Of a stretch of 64,000 nt of DNA, positions 32,964 through 41,899 are shown one piece after another. Source of the DNA: VRUE01 sp963816785 (GTDB lineage Bacteria > Actinomycetota > Thermoleophilia > Solirubrobacterales > 70-9); NCBI GenBank assembly GCA_963816785.1, contig CAWFLL010000004.1:310001-374000 (forward strand). The letters are read 5' to 3'. Positions within the stretch are counted from its first letter, which is position 1. Every line of letters begins with the position of its first letter. Both the position numbers and the translations under genes were made by a program. Below the pieces are notes generated by a model that ran no database searches, was not told the DNA's origin, and was given only the letters and a program-made list of their open reading frames with translations.

Positions 32964-33697
32964 GCCGGCCCGCGCTCCTCGATCAGAGCGAGGAAGGCCT
33001 CGTCGAGTTGGCTGCGCCCCGTCCGCTCCCGCAGCCGCTGGGGCGATTCGGCGGCGAGGAACTCGCCCTCCCGCATCAGCAGTAGCTGATCGCAATGCTC
33101 GGCCTCCTCCATCACGTGGCTGGAGACGAGGAGGGTCACGCCCCGCGCAGCGAGCGCGCGGAAGGTCGCCCAGAGATCGCGGCGCAGAATCGGGTCGAGG
33201 CCGACGGTCGGCTCGTCGAGGATCAGCACGTCGGGCTCGCCGAGCAGCGCGGTCGCCAGCGAGACCCTGGCGCTCTCCCCACCCGAGAGGCTGGAGACGA
33301 CCTGATCGGTCTGGCCGCCGAGCGCGACCGTCTCGATCACCTCGCCAATCCGCTCCTGAGGAGCGCCAATCACCCGCGCGAAGTAGCGAAGGTTCTCCCA
33401 CACGCTGAGGTCCCGGTACACCGACGGCGCCTGGGTCACGTAGCCGACCCGCGCCCGCAGCCCGACCGAGCCGGCGGGGCTTCCGAGCACTTCGATCCGC
33501 CCCGACTCGACGATCTGCACACCGACGATCGCCCGCATCAGCGTCGTCTTGCCGCAGCCGCTCGGCCCGAGCAGCCCGGTCACCTGGCCCGAGGCGACCG
33601 AAAAGGTCAGCCCGTGGAGGACCGGCCTGCCACCGCGGCTTACGCGCAGGCCGTCGACTTCGATCGCGGGCGCCGGTTCCACGGGCCCCCAGGCCAT
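32960..33697 (-). CDS. ABC transporter ATP-binding protein
   Basis: A 245-residue nucleotide-binding domain: Walker A GPSGCGKTTL, Q-loop VTQAPSVY, signature SLSGGESARVSLA (LSGGE), Walker B VLILDEPTVGLD and H-loop LVSSHVMEEAEH. It is translationally coupled to the ABC-2 permease downstream. The start is 5 bases after the carboxyltransferase stop, so it may be part of the longer leftward operon (37761 to 32226). Confidence 0.93.
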   Translation of the reverse strand: MAWGPVEPAPAIEVDGLRVSRGGRPVLHGLTFSVASGQVTGLLGPSGCGKTTLMRAIVGVQIVESGRIEVLGSPAGSVGLRARVGYVTQAPSVYRDLSVWENLRYFARVIGAPQERIGEVIETVALGGQTDQVVSSLSGGESARVSLATALLGEPDVLILDEPTVGLDPILRRDLWATFRALAARGVTLLVSSHVMEEAEHCDQLLLMREGEFLAAESPQRLRERTGRSQLDEAFLALIEERGPA

Positions 33698-33701
33698 GCG
33701 A

Positions 33702-35222
33702 TCAGGCCGGCGTCACCGGGTTGCGGCGCTCGGCGAACGAGCGGCCCTTGGTCGCGGCCGCCTCGAAGCGGCGGATCAGCTCCGCGCGCAGGTCCGCGGG
33801 ATCGATCACGGCGTCGACGACCAGCTCCGAGGCGAGGTGGAGGATGTCGATGTCGGTCGCGTACTCCTCCCGTTTGGCGGCGACGAACGCCTCCCGCTCC
33901 GCCTCGTCCTCGATCGCCTGGATCTGGTTGTAGAAGACCGCGTTGATCGCCGCCTCAGGCCCCATCACCGCGATCGAGGCGGTGGGCAGCGCGATGCAGC
34001 AGTCGGGCTCGAAGGCCGGCCCCGCCATCGCGTAGAGGCCGGCGCCGTATGCCTTGCGGACGATCACCGAGAGCTTCGGCACCGTCGCTTCGGAGACGGC
34101 GCTGATCATCTTCGCGCCGTGGCGGATGATCCCCTGGCGCTCGACCGCGGTGCCGATCATGAAGCCCGGGACGTCGGCGAGGAACAGCAGCGGCACGTTG
34201 AAGGCGTTGCAGGTCTGGATGAAGCGCGCCGCCTTGTCGGCGGAGTCGACGAACAGGACCCCGCCTTTCTGGCGCGGCTGGTTGGCGACGACCCCGACCA
34301 CCCGGCCGTCGAGCCGCCCGTAGCCGACGATCAGCTCCTTCGCCCAGCGCTCGTGGACCTCGAGGAAGGAGCCGGCGTCGAGGAGGGCGTCGAGAACCTC
34401 GGTCATGTCGAAGGCCTGGTTCTCGTCGGCCGGCAGGATCTCGGCGATCGAGGCCTCGGAGGCGGGCGCCGCCGGCTCGGCCGCAGGCGGCTGCTGGCGC
34501 CAGTTGCCGGGCATGAACGAGAGGTAGCGCCGGGCGAGGTCGATCGCCTCCTCGTCGCTGCCGACGAGGAAGTGGCCGCAGCCGGAGACGCCGGTGTGCA
34601 TCCGCGCCCCGCCCATCTCCTCCAGCGTCACCTTCTCGCCGATCACCATCTCGGCCATCCGCGGCGACCCCAGGTACATCGAGGCGTTGCCGTCGCGCAT
34701 GATCACGACGTCGCAGAAGGCCGGGATGTAGGCGCCGCCGGCGGCGCTCGGCCCGAACAGCAGGCAGACCTGCGGCACCTGGCCGGAGAGGCGCACCTCG
34801 TTGTGGAAGATGCGGCCGGCGCCGCGCCGCCCCGGGAACATCTGCACCTGGTCGGTGATCCGCGCCCCGGCCGAGTCGACGAGGTAGACCATCGGCACCT
34901 GCAGGCTCAGGGCCCGTTCCTGGACGCGGAGGATCTTCTCGACGGTCTTCGGCCCCCATGAGCCGGCCTTGACCGTCGGGTCGTTGGCCATCAGCGCGAC
35001 CCGGCGGCCCTCGATCGTCGCCGTGCCGGTGACGACTCCGTCGGCGCCGAGGCCCTCCTGGTCCCAGTTCGCGAGCAGCCCCTCCTCGGCGAACGAGCCG
35101 GGGTCGACCAGCCGCTCGACCCGCTCGCGGACCGGCAGCTTCCCCTGCTCGGCGGTCTTCTCGTGGTGGCGCTGAGGACCGCCGGAGAGAGCGGCCTCGA
35201 GGGCGGGTCGGATATCGGTCAC
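33702..35222 (-). CDS. Acyl-CoA carboxylase carboxyltransferase (beta) subunit
   Basis: A 506-residue enzyme carrying both carboxyltransferase halves. The N-terminal half has RLVDPGSFAEEG, YLVDSAGARITDQVQMFPG and FGPSAAGGAYIPAFCDVVIM. The C-terminal half has FLADVPGFMIGTAVERQGII and VRKAYGAGLYAMAG. It resembles propionyl- or methylcrotonyl-type subunits; neighbouring HMG-CoA lyase would fit leucine catabolism, but no alpha subunit lies in the window. It is part of a leftward set with the SDR, thioesterase, lyase and NTF2-like genes. Confidence 0.88.
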   Translation of the reverse strand: MTDIRPALEAALSGGPQRHHEKTAEQGKLPVRERVERLVDPGSFAEEGLLANWDQEGLGADGVVTGTATIEGRRVALMANDPTVKAGSWGPKTVEKILRVQERALSLQVPMVYLVDSAGARITDQVQMFPGRRGAGRIFHNEVRLSGQVPQVCLLFGPSAAGGAYIPAFCDVVIMRDGNASMYLGSPRMAEMVIGEKVTLEEMGGARMHTGVSGCGHFLVGSDEEAIDLARRYLSFMPGNWRQQPPAAEPAAPASEASIAEILPADENQAFDMTEVLDALLDAGSFLEVHERWAKELIVGYGRLDGRVVGVVANQPRQKGGVLFVDSADKAARFIQTCNAFNVPLLFLADVPGFMIGTAVERQGIIRHGAKMISAVSEATVPKLSVIVRKAYGAGLYAMAGPAFEPDCCIALPTASIAVMGPEAAINAVFYNQIQAIEDEAEREAFVAAKREEYATDIDILHLASELVVDAVIDPADLRAELIRRFEAAATKGRSFAERRNPVTPA

Positions 35223-35236
35223 GGCGCGGCGGGGGC

Positions 35237-35623
35237 CTAGGTGGAGCTGGCCGCCAGCCTGCGACCCATCTCCTCGCCAAGTGCCATCAGGCCGCTGGCC
35301 GGGCGAACCATCACGCTCATCTCGACGATCCGGCCGTCCTCGCCGAAGCGCAGGATGTCGACCCCGCTCAGCTCGCGGTCGCCGACCCTCGCCTCGAAGA
35401 CGAGGACCGCGGTGTCCCCGGTCTCGACCTGGTCGACGTAGCGGAAGTCCTCGAAGACCTCGGCGACGTTGAACAGCACCGGGCCGAGGGCCTCGATCCC
35501 GACGTAGGGCTTGAACACGGCGGGGCTGTGGAAGACGACGTCGGGTGAGAACAGCTCCGCGCCGGTGGAGAAGTCCTTGGCCTCGGCGGCGCGGCGGAAG
35601 GCATCGCTCTTCATCGCCGCCAC
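35237..35623 (-). CDS. NTF2-like (SnoaL-type) protein
   Basis: A 128-residue alpha+beta cone-fold protein: helix AFRRAAEAKDFSTGAELFSP, then strands DVVFHSPAVF and YVDQVETGDTAVLVFEARVG, then LSGVDILRFGEDGRIVEMSV. This pattern is typical of SnoaL-like or nuclear transport factor 2-like proteins, which act as small isomerases, hydratases or binding proteins. GTG 35623 or ATG 35614 may be the start. It lies 1 base after the HMG-CoA lyase stop, consistent with an operon. Confidence 0.75.
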   Translation of the reverse strand: MAAMKSDAFRRAAEAKDFSTGAELFSPDVVFHSPAVFKPYVGIEALGPVLFNVAEVFEDFRYVDQVETGDTAVLVFEARVGDRELSGVDILRFGEDGRIVEMSVMVRPASGLMALGEEMGRRLAASST

Positions 35624-35624
35624 C

Positions 35625-36587
35625 CTACCCCTTCCCGCTCCACTCCACCGGCCCGGCGCGCAGGACGTGGGCGCCGAGCGGGCGCCCGAGCGTCTCCTGC
35701 GCCGCCCGCGAGGCCTCGATCAGGCGCGTCAGGTCGATCCCCGTCTCGATCCCCATCTCGTGCAGCATCGAGACCAGGTCCTCGGTCGCGATGTTGCCGG
35801 TCGACCCGGGCGGCACCGGGCAGCCGCCCAGCTCGCCGAACGCCGACTCGAACGACTCGACCCCCTGCTCCAGCGCCGCCAGCACGTTGGCGAGGCCCTG
35901 CCCGCGGGTGTTGTGGAAGTGGGCGGTCAGCTCGACCCCGGCCAGGCGCTCGCCGCGCGGCGGCGAAGAACTCGCGCACCTGGCGCGGGTTGGCCATCCC
36001 GGTCGTGTCGCCGAAGCCGATCTCCTCGCAGCCGGCGGCCGCCAGCCGACTCGGCGATCTCGAACACCCGCTCCGGCGGCACCTCGCCCTCGTAGGGGCA
36101 GCCGAACGAGACCGAGATCACGCCCTCGCAGCGCAGCCCCGCCTCGCCCGCGCGTGGCGAGCGTCCGCTCCAGGCCCGCCAGCGACTCGTCGATCGAGCG
36201 GTTGACGTTCTTCCGGTTGTGGGTCTCCGAGGCGGAGAGGAAGACGTTGATCTCGTCGAAGCGGTCGCGCATGCGCGAGCGCGCGCTCCAGCCCCCGCTC
36301 GTTCGGGATCAGGACCGAGAAGGAGACGCCGTCGCGGCGCTCGCACCCCCGACAGCACCTCCTCGGCGTCGGCGAGCTGCGGGATCACGTCGGGCCGCAC
36401 GAACGAGGTCACCTCGAGCCGCCGCAGCCCGGAGTCCGCGAGCATGTCGATCAGCCGCACCTTGTCGGCGGTCGCGATCGACCTCGGGCTCGTTCTGGAA
36501 TCCGTCACGCGGCCCGACCTCGCGGATTCGGACGCTGCTCGGAAGCTCGCCATGAATGGAAGGGTAGGCGGCGCCCGCCTCAGCCAA
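35625..36587 (-). CDS. Hydroxymethylglutaryl-CoA lyase, heavily frameshifted
   Basis: It cleaves HMG-CoA to acetoacetate and acetyl-CoA with a divalent metal. Pieces in three frames rebuild a normal 310-residue enzyme: VRIREVGPRDGFQNEPE, then LRRLEVTSFVRPDVIPQLAD, FDEINVFLSASETHNRKNVN, CEGVISVSFGCPYEGEVPPE, then ELTAHFHNTRGQGLANVLAA and FGELGGCPVPPGSTGNIATE (the signature cysteine region). Six single-base insertions (near 36480, 36345, 36273, 36155, 36050 and 35955) separate them. A TTG start at 36587 overlapping the thioesterase stop is likely. Acetoacetate made here could feed the ligase at 29372. Confidence 0.82.
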
Positions 36588-37025
36588 GCTGGCCGACGTC
36601 GATCACCCGCCGCTCGTGGGTCCCGACCCCGATCGTCCGCTCGCCCTCGGTCACCTCGACGTCGAAGCGGAGCTTGCGATCGTCGATCGACCTCGCGCAG
36701 GGTCGTCCGCACCCGGCAGGTCGAGCCCTCCGCCGCCGCCGCGACGTGCTTGATGCAGACCTCGAACCCGACCGTCGCCTGGCCCTCCGGCAGGTTCTCG
36801 TAGGAGAGCAGCGCCGAGCTGCGCTCCATCATCGCGATCATCCCCGGGGTCGAGAGCACGCTGGTCCCGATCGACCCGCCGACGTCGGTGATCAGCGGGC
36901 CTCGACGACGAACTCGTCGATCCGCTCGATCCCGGGCGAGAGCGTCCCCTCGGCGGACGGCCGCCCTCGTCGACGACCTCGCCGAGCGGCGGCAGGCGCT
37001 CCCGGTCCTCGTGCTCCGCGCTCAC
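36580..37025 (-). CDS. Thioesterase-like hotdog protein, frameshifted
   Basis: A hotdog-fold protein of about 147 residues: SVLSTPGMIAMMERSSALLS, then LPEGQATVGFEVCIKHVAAA with STCRVRTTLREV. This is typical of fluoroacetyl-CoA thioesterase-like (FlK) proteins that hydrolyse acyl-CoA thioesters. GTG 37025 overlaps the SDR stop. Shifts near 36960, 36895 and 36690 are needed to join the frames; the one at 36690 is an extra G in GTC-ATC. It ends VIDVGQLG just before the lyase. Confidence 0.72.
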
Positions 37026-37761
37026 ACCATCCCCAGGCCGCCGCAGACGCCGAGGGTCTCGCCGGTCACGTAGGTCGCGTCGTCGGAGGCGAGGAAGGCG
37101 ACGGCGGCGGCGACCTCCTCCGGCTGGCCGAGGCGCTGCATCTGGGTCGCCTCCTTCATCGTCTCGATCACCCTCTCGCCGATCTCGCCGAACTCCTTCG
37201 CGCCCATCAGCAGCGGCGTCTCGATCGGGCCCGGCGCGATCGAGTTGGCGGTGATCCCGTAGCGGGCGTTCTCGCGGGCGATCGTCTTCATGAACGCGAT
37301 CACACCGCCCTTGGCCGCCGAGTAGACGGCGGAGCCCTTCGACCCGACCCGGCCGGCCTCGGAGGCGATGCTGACGATCCGCCCGTAGCCGGCCTCCTGC
37401 ATCGGCCCGGAGCGCCGCGTGGGTGCAGTTGAGGACGCCGCCGAGGTTGATCGCGATCAACCGCTGCCACTGCTCGGGAGTCGTGTAGGTGAAGAAGCCG
37501 AAGTCGTCGGTGCCGGCGTTGTTGACGAGGATGTCGGGGGTGCCCGACGGCCGCCACCGCGGCGCGCGCGGACTCCGGATCGGTCACGTCGAGCTCGATG
37601 TCGTGGCCGCTGACCTCGCCGGCGACCCGCTCCGCGCCCTCGACGTCGATGTCGCCGACCCAGACCTCGGCGCCCTCGGCGGCGAGGCGCGCCGCGATCG
37701 CGGCGCCGATCCCGCTGGCGCCACCGGTGACCAGTGCTTTCCGTCCCTCAAGCCTCATCAA
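37022..37761 (-). CDS. Short-chain dehydrogenase/reductase, frameshifted
   Basis: A classical SDR of about 248 residues. ALVTGGASGIGAAIAARLAA gives the TGxxxGxG NAD(P) loop, and the intact C-terminal part has IVSIASEAGRVGSKGSAVYS then AAKGGVIAFM (Ser, Tyr, Lys triad), GITANSIAPGPIETPL and YVTGETLGVCGGLGMV. One extra base near 37555 and one near 37405 interrupt the middle. Its start is 80 bases from the divergent NpdG gene. A 3-hydroxyacyl-CoA or 2-hydroxycyclohexanecarboxyl-CoA dehydrogenase-like role fits the acyl-CoA neighbours. Confidence 0.83.
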
Positions 37762-37841
37762 AATCTCGCCATTCGCTCCCTCACGAGGGGCCAGACTATG
37801 ACCTTCGGTCGCTCAGCGCTCGCGAGATTAGACTCCCGCCC

Positions 37842-38527
37842 CTGTCTGACCCGATCCCGATCATCGGCGGCACCGGGGCGCTCGGCGCGGGCTGGCGCTG
37901 CGCTGGGCGCAGGCCGGGCAGGCGATGGTGATCGGCTCGCGCTCGGCGGAGCGGGCCGAGGAGGCGGCGGCCCGGTTCCGCGACCTGGTCCCCGGGGCCG
38001 AGGTCGAGGGGTTGGTCAACGAGGAGGCGGCGAGGCGCGGCGAGGTCGTCTTCCTCACGGTCCCCTTCCGCGCCCAGTCGGAGAACCTCAACAACCTGCG
38101 CGCCGCGCTCGAGCCCGGTCAGATCCTCGTCGACTGCACCGTTCCCCTCGCGGCCGCCGTCAGCGGCAAGGCGACCCGCTCGCTCGGCGTCTGGCAGGGA
38201 TCGGCGGCGCAACAGGCGCAGGAGATGGTCCCCGAGGGGGTCACCGTGGTCTCGGCGCTGCACACGGTCTCCGCCCCGACGCTCGCCGACCTCGACACCG
38301 AGATCGACGAGGACGTCCTGATCTGCGGCGACCGCAAGGCCGACAAGGCGCGGGTGGCCCGCCTGATCGAGCAGGTCGCCGGCCTGCGCGCGGTCAACGC
38401 GGGGGCCCTGGAGATGGCGCGGATCGTCGAGCAGCTGACGCCGCTGCTGATCTCGGTCAACGCCCGCTACAAGACACACGCCGGGATCCGCATCACCAGC
38501 CTTCCCGGCGACGACCATTGGGCATAG
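37842..38527 (+). CDS. npdG: NADPH-dependent F420 reductase, frameshifted near the N-terminus
   Basis: It transfers hydride between NADPH and coenzyme F420. The start is DPIPIIGGTGALG (dinucleotide-binding loop), then after an indel near 37880 VIGSRSAERAEEAAARF, LTVPFRAQSENLNNLR, and a late NAGALEMARIVEQLTPLLIS and the TSLPGDDHWA end. CTG 37842 is the only start-like codon near the expected N-terminus; the real start may be masked by the indel. It leads directly into cofD (7-base gap), so reductase and cofactor synthesis are in one operon. Confidence 0.83.
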
Positions 38528-38534
38528 GGCGCCG

Positions 38535-39461
38535 GTGAGGGTCGCCCTGCTCGCCGGGGGAACCGGCGGAGCCAAACTCGGAGCGGGCCTGCAGGAGGAG
38601 ATCGGCGCCGACCTGACGGTGATCGCCAACACCGCCGACGACATCGAGACCCTCGGCGTCCACGTCTCCCCCGATCCCGACCTCGTCACCTACTGGCTCA
38701 GCGGGGAAATCGACGCCGAGCGCGGCTGGGGGATCCGCGACGACACCTTCACCGCCTTCGAGCGCCTCGCGCGGCTCGGCGCGCCGGATTGGTTCAGCCT
38801 CACCGACCGCGATCTCGCGACCTGCCTCTACCGCCGTCAGTTCATGGACGAGGGCGGGCGCCAGACCGCGGCCCAGGCGCAGATCGCCACCGCGCTGGGC
38901 GTCGAGGCGGCGGTCCTGCCGATGACAGAGGCGCCGGTGCGGACCAAGGTGCTGACGGCCTCTGGGCGCAGGGACCTGCAGGAGTACCTGATCATCGACC
39001 GCGGCGAGCCCGAGGTGCGGGGAGTCGAGCTGGAGGGGATCGCCGACGCCGAGCCGACCCCCGAGGTCGCCGCCGCCCTGCGGGACGCGGAGGCGATCGT
39101 GATCGGCCCCTCGAACCCGGTGATCAGCATCGGCCCGATCCTCGCCGTGCCGGGGATGCGCGAGGCGATCGCGGCGGCCGGCGCCCCGGTCGTCGCGGTC
39201 AGCCCCTACGTCGCCGGCCAGGTGGTGAAAGGCCCGACCGACCGCTTCATGGCGGCGATCGGCCGGCCATCGACGGCGAGCGGAGTCGCCTCGCTCTACG
39301 CGGGCCTCCTCGACGCGATGGTCGTCGACGAGGACGACCCCGACCCGCCGCCGGCGGAGATCCCCACCCAGGCCGCTCCGACGCTGATGGACAATGCCGC
39401 CGCCCGGGCCAGGCTGGCGCGCATCGTGCTCGACCTTGCCGCTAGCTTGAGCGCAGGTTGA
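38535..39461 (+). CDS. cofD: 2-phospho-L-lactate transferase (F420 biosynthesis)
   Basis: It joins the activated phospholactate/phosphoenolpyruvate unit to Fo, giving F420-0 or its dehydro form. At 308 residues it matches CofD/FbiA. The N-terminal LLAGGTGGAKLGAGLQ is the nucleotide-binding opening. NTADDIETLGVHVSPDPDLV, IGPSNPVISIGPILAVPGMR and a late VASLYAGLLDAMVVDEDD follow. GTG starts at 38535, and the TGA overlaps the TTG start of the CofC-CofE gene. Confidence 0.93.
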   Translation: MRVALLAGGTGGAKLGAGLQEEIGADLTVIANTADDIETLGVHVSPDPDLVTYWLSGEIDAERGWGIRDDTFTAFERLARLGAPDWFSLTDRDLATCLYRRQFMDEGGRQTAAQAQIATALGVEAAVLPMTEAPVRTKVLTASGRRDLQEYLIIDRGEPEVRGVELEGIADAEPTPEVAAALRDAEAIVIGPSNPVISIGPILAVPGMREAIAAAGAPVVAVSPYVAGQVVKGPTDRFMAAIGRPSTASGVASLYAGLLDAMVVDEDDPDPPPAEIPTQAAPTLMDNAAARARLARIVLDLAASLSAG

Positions 39462-40843
39462 AGGCGACAGCGGTACTCCCCGTCAAGCGCTTCGCCGTGG
39501 CGAAGCGCCGGCTCGCCGCCGGAATCGAGGACGAGCAGCGCGAGGCGCTGGTCGCGGCGATGCTCGGCGACGTGCTCGAGGCGATCGGCGAAGCCCGCTC
39601 GATCGAGCGAATCGTGGTCGTGAGCGATGAGCCGGGTGCCGCCGCGGCGGCCGCCGACGCCGGCGCCGAGCTGATCCCCGACACGCCCGACGCCGGGCAC
39701 TCGGAGGCGACCCTCGCCGGGATCGCCCGCGCCGTCGAACACGGGGCGGAGTGCGTCGTCCTCCTCCCCGGCGACTGCCCGCTGCTCGACCCGCGCGAGC
39801 TCGAACGGCTCCTCACCGGAGTGCCCGAGCGCTACGCCGCGATCGTCCCCGACCGGCATGGGACCGGCACCAACGCCCTCGTCCTCGCCCCGCCGGGGTC
39901 GATCCGGCCCGCCTTCGGAGAGGGCAGCTGCGCCCGCCACGTCGCCGCCGCCCGCGAGGCCGGGGTCCCGTTCGCGGTCGAGGAGGTCGTCTCGCTCGCT
40001 CTCGACCTCGACACCCCGGCCGACGTCGTCGCCCTGACCCGCGAGCTGGCGGCGCGCCCCGGGCGCGCCCGCCGAACAGCGAAGGTGTTGAAGCTGGTGA
40101 ACGAAGTCAACGTGCTCCCGATCGAGGACCTCCCCGAGTTCTCCGCGGGAATGCCGGTCGGCGAGGAGATCGCCGCTCGCGCCGAGCTTCTCGACGGCGA
40201 CGTCGTCGTCGTCTCGCAGAAGATCGTCTCCAAGGCCGAGGGGCGCGTGTTGAGGCTCTCCTCCGCGATCCCCGGGGCCGAGGCGCGCCGGCTCGCCGCC
40301 GTCCTCGGCAACGACCCGGCGCTGGTCGAGCTGATCCTCGCCGAGAGTCGCGAGGTGCTGCGCGCCGATCGCGGGGTCCTGATCGTCGAGACCCACCACG
40401 GCTTCGTCTGCGCCAACGCCGGCATCGACAGCTCCAACCTGCCGGAGCCGGGAACGGTCGCCCTGCTGCCCCAGGACCCCGACGCCTCGGCGCGCCGGAT
40501 CCGCGCCGAGATCGGGGCGGCGTCGGCCCGCCGCGTCGCCGTCATCGTCTCCGACAGCTTCGGCCGCGCCTGGCGCCTCGGCCAGTCCGAGGTCGCGATC
40601 GGCTGTGCGGGCATCGCACCGTTCGACGACTGGCGCGGCCGCGAGGACGCCGGCGGCCGCAGGCTCGAGGCCACCCAGATCGCGGTCGCCGACGAGGCGG
40701 CGGCCGCCGCCGACCTCGTCCGCGACAAGGCGAGTCGCGTGCCCGCGACGGTCGTGCGCGGCCTCGAGCACTTCGTCACCGAGGAGAACGGCCCGGGCGC
40801 CGCCGCGCTGCGCCGGCCCCGCGACGAGGACCTGTTCCGCTAG
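39458..40843 (+). CDS. CofC-CofE fusion: phospholactate/PEP guanylyltransferase and F420-0:gamma-glutamyl ligase
   Basis: One 461-residue polypeptide with two enzymes. Residues 1 to about 205 are CofC/FbiD: AVLPVKRFAVAKRRLA, VVLLPGDCPLLDPRE and GTGTNALVLAPPG. Residues about 208-461 are CofE: VNVLPIEDLPEFSAGMP, GDVVVVSQKIVSKAEGR, THHGFVCANAGIDSSNLPEPG and IVSDSFGRAWRLGQSEVAIG. In many actinobacteria CofE is instead fused to a nitroreductase domain (FbiB), and CofC is separate. No such domain is present here. The TTG start overlaps the cofD stop (TTGA). Confidence 0.9.
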   Translation: MKATAVLPVKRFAVAKRRLAAGIEDEQREALVAAMLGDVLEAIGEARSIERIVVVSDEPGAAAAAADAGAELIPDTPDAGHSEATLAGIARAVEHGAECVVLLPGDCPLLDPRELERLLTGVPERYAAIVPDRHGTGTNALVLAPPGSIRPAFGEGSCARHVAAAREAGVPFAVEEVVSLALDLDTPADVVALTRELAARPGRARRTAKVLKLVNEVNVLPIEDLPEFSAGMPVGEEIAARAELLDGDVVVVSQKIVSKAEGRVLRLSSAIPGAEARRLAAVLGNDPALVELILAESREVLRADRGVLIVETHHGFVCANAGIDSSNLPEPGTVALLPQDPDASARRIRAEIGAASARRVAVIVSDSFGRAWRLGQSEVAIGCAGIAPFDDWRGREDAGGRRLEATQIAVADEAAAAADLVRDKASRVPATVVRGLEHFVTEENGPGAAALRRPRDEDLFR

Positions 40844-40859
40844 TCCCCCGCCATCAGCT

Positions 40860-40896
40860 CATCAAGTTGACCATCCATTACATGGTGAACTTGATG
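40860..40896. repeat. 37-nt hairpin repeat, solo copy
   Basis: CATCAAGTTGACCAT (40860-40874) and ATGGTGAACTTGATG (40882-40896) form a 15-bp stem with one mismatch and a 7-base loop. It matches, at the same 37-base length, the hairpins at 59794 and 60794 that bracket the DUF559 gene. It lies in the convergent spacer between the CofC-CofE gene and an alcohol dehydrogenase gene, where it could also act as a bidirectional terminator. Confidence 0.75.
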
Positions 40897-40908
40897 CGCT
40901 GACTCAGA

Positions 40909-41895
40909 TCAGGCGATCTCGAGCACGGCCGCGCCGCGGAGGCGGCCGCTGCGGATCGACTCGAGGGCCTCGCCGGCGGCGCTCAGCGGGTGGACCTCGA
41001 CGTCGGTCTCGATCGGGAACTCATCCGCCAGCGCGAGGAACTCCTCGCCGTCGCGCCGGGTCAGGTTCGCGACCGAGCCCAGCGCCCGCTCGCCCCAGAG
41101 GATCTCGTAGGGGAAGGCCGGGATGTCGCTCATGTGGATGCCGGCGCTGATGATCCTCGCCCCCTTCGCGCTGACCCGCAGCGCCGCCGGCATCAGGGCG
41201 CCGACCGGCGCGAAGACGATCGCGCCGTCGAGCTCCTCGGGCGGGTGCTCGGCGGAGGAGCCGGCCCACTCGGCGCCGAGGTCCCGCGCGAACTCCTGCC
41301 CCTCGCCATCTCCCTCCCGGGTGAAGGCGAAGACCCGCCGCCCCTGGTGCACGGCGACCTGGCAGAGGATGTGGGCGGAGGCGCCGAAGCCGTAGAACCC
41401 GATCCGCTCGGCATCGCCGACCAGGCGCAGGGCCCGGTAGCCGATCAGCCCCGCGCACAGCAGCGGCGCCGCCTGCGCGTCGGCGTAGCCGGAGGGGATC
41501 GGGAAGCAGTAGCGCTCGTCGGCGACCGCCAGCTCGGCGTAGCCGCCGTCGAGGTCGTAGCCGGTGAAGCGGGCCCGGTCGCAGAGGTTCTCGCGCCCGC
41601 TCAGGCAGTAGCGGCACTCGCCGCAGGTCCAACCGAGCCATGGGACCCCGACCCGGTCGCCGACCGCGAAGCGCTCGGCCCCCTCGCCGGCCTCCACCAC
41701 CTCGCCGACGATCTGATGCCCCAGCACCAGCGGCAGCTTGGGCTCGGCGAGCTCGCCGTCGACGATGTGGAGGTCGGTGCGGCAGACGCCGCAGGCCGCG
41801 ACCGAGAGCAGCACCTGACCTTGAGCCGGCCGCGGAGCGGGCAGCTCGGCGGGCCGGAGAGGCTCGCCCTGCCGCTCCAAGACCATCGCCCGCAT
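40909..41895 (-). CDS. Zinc-dependent alcohol dehydrogenase
   Basis: A 328-residue MDR enzyme oxidising alcohols or reducing aldehydes with NAD(P). ACGVCRTDLHIVDGEL supplies the catalytic zinc Cys, and LVLGHQIVGEVVEAG the zinc His/Glu. The structural-zinc cysteines are in TCGECRYCLSGRENLC. The cofactor loop is GFYGFGASAHILCQVA. It resembles the AdhA-like alcohol dehydrogenases of actinobacteria. It is convergent with the F420 operon across the hairpin repeat and 4 bases after the upstream secreted-protein stop. Confidence 0.9.
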   Translation of the reverse strand: MRAMVLERQGEPLRPAELPAPRPAQGQVLLSVAACGVCRTDLHIVDGELAEPKLPLVLGHQIVGEVVEAGEGAERFAVGDRVGVPWLGWTCGECRYCLSGRENLCDRARFTGYDLDGGYAELAVADERYCFPIPSGYADAQAAPLLCAGLIGYRALRLVGDAERIGFYGFGASAHILCQVAVHQGRRVFAFTREGDGEGQEFARDLGAEWAGSSAEHPPEELDGAIVFAPVGALMPAALRVSAKGARIISAGIHMSDIPAFPYEILWGERALGSVANLTRRDGEEFLALADEFPIETDVEVHPLSAAGEALESIRSGRLRGAAVLEIA

Positions 41896-41899
41896 CGAC

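Noticed and set aside
35625..36587. HMG-CoA lyase as a decayed pseudogene
   Set aside because: All catalytic segments are intact and each break is one inserted base; sequencing or assembly error is more likely than decay.
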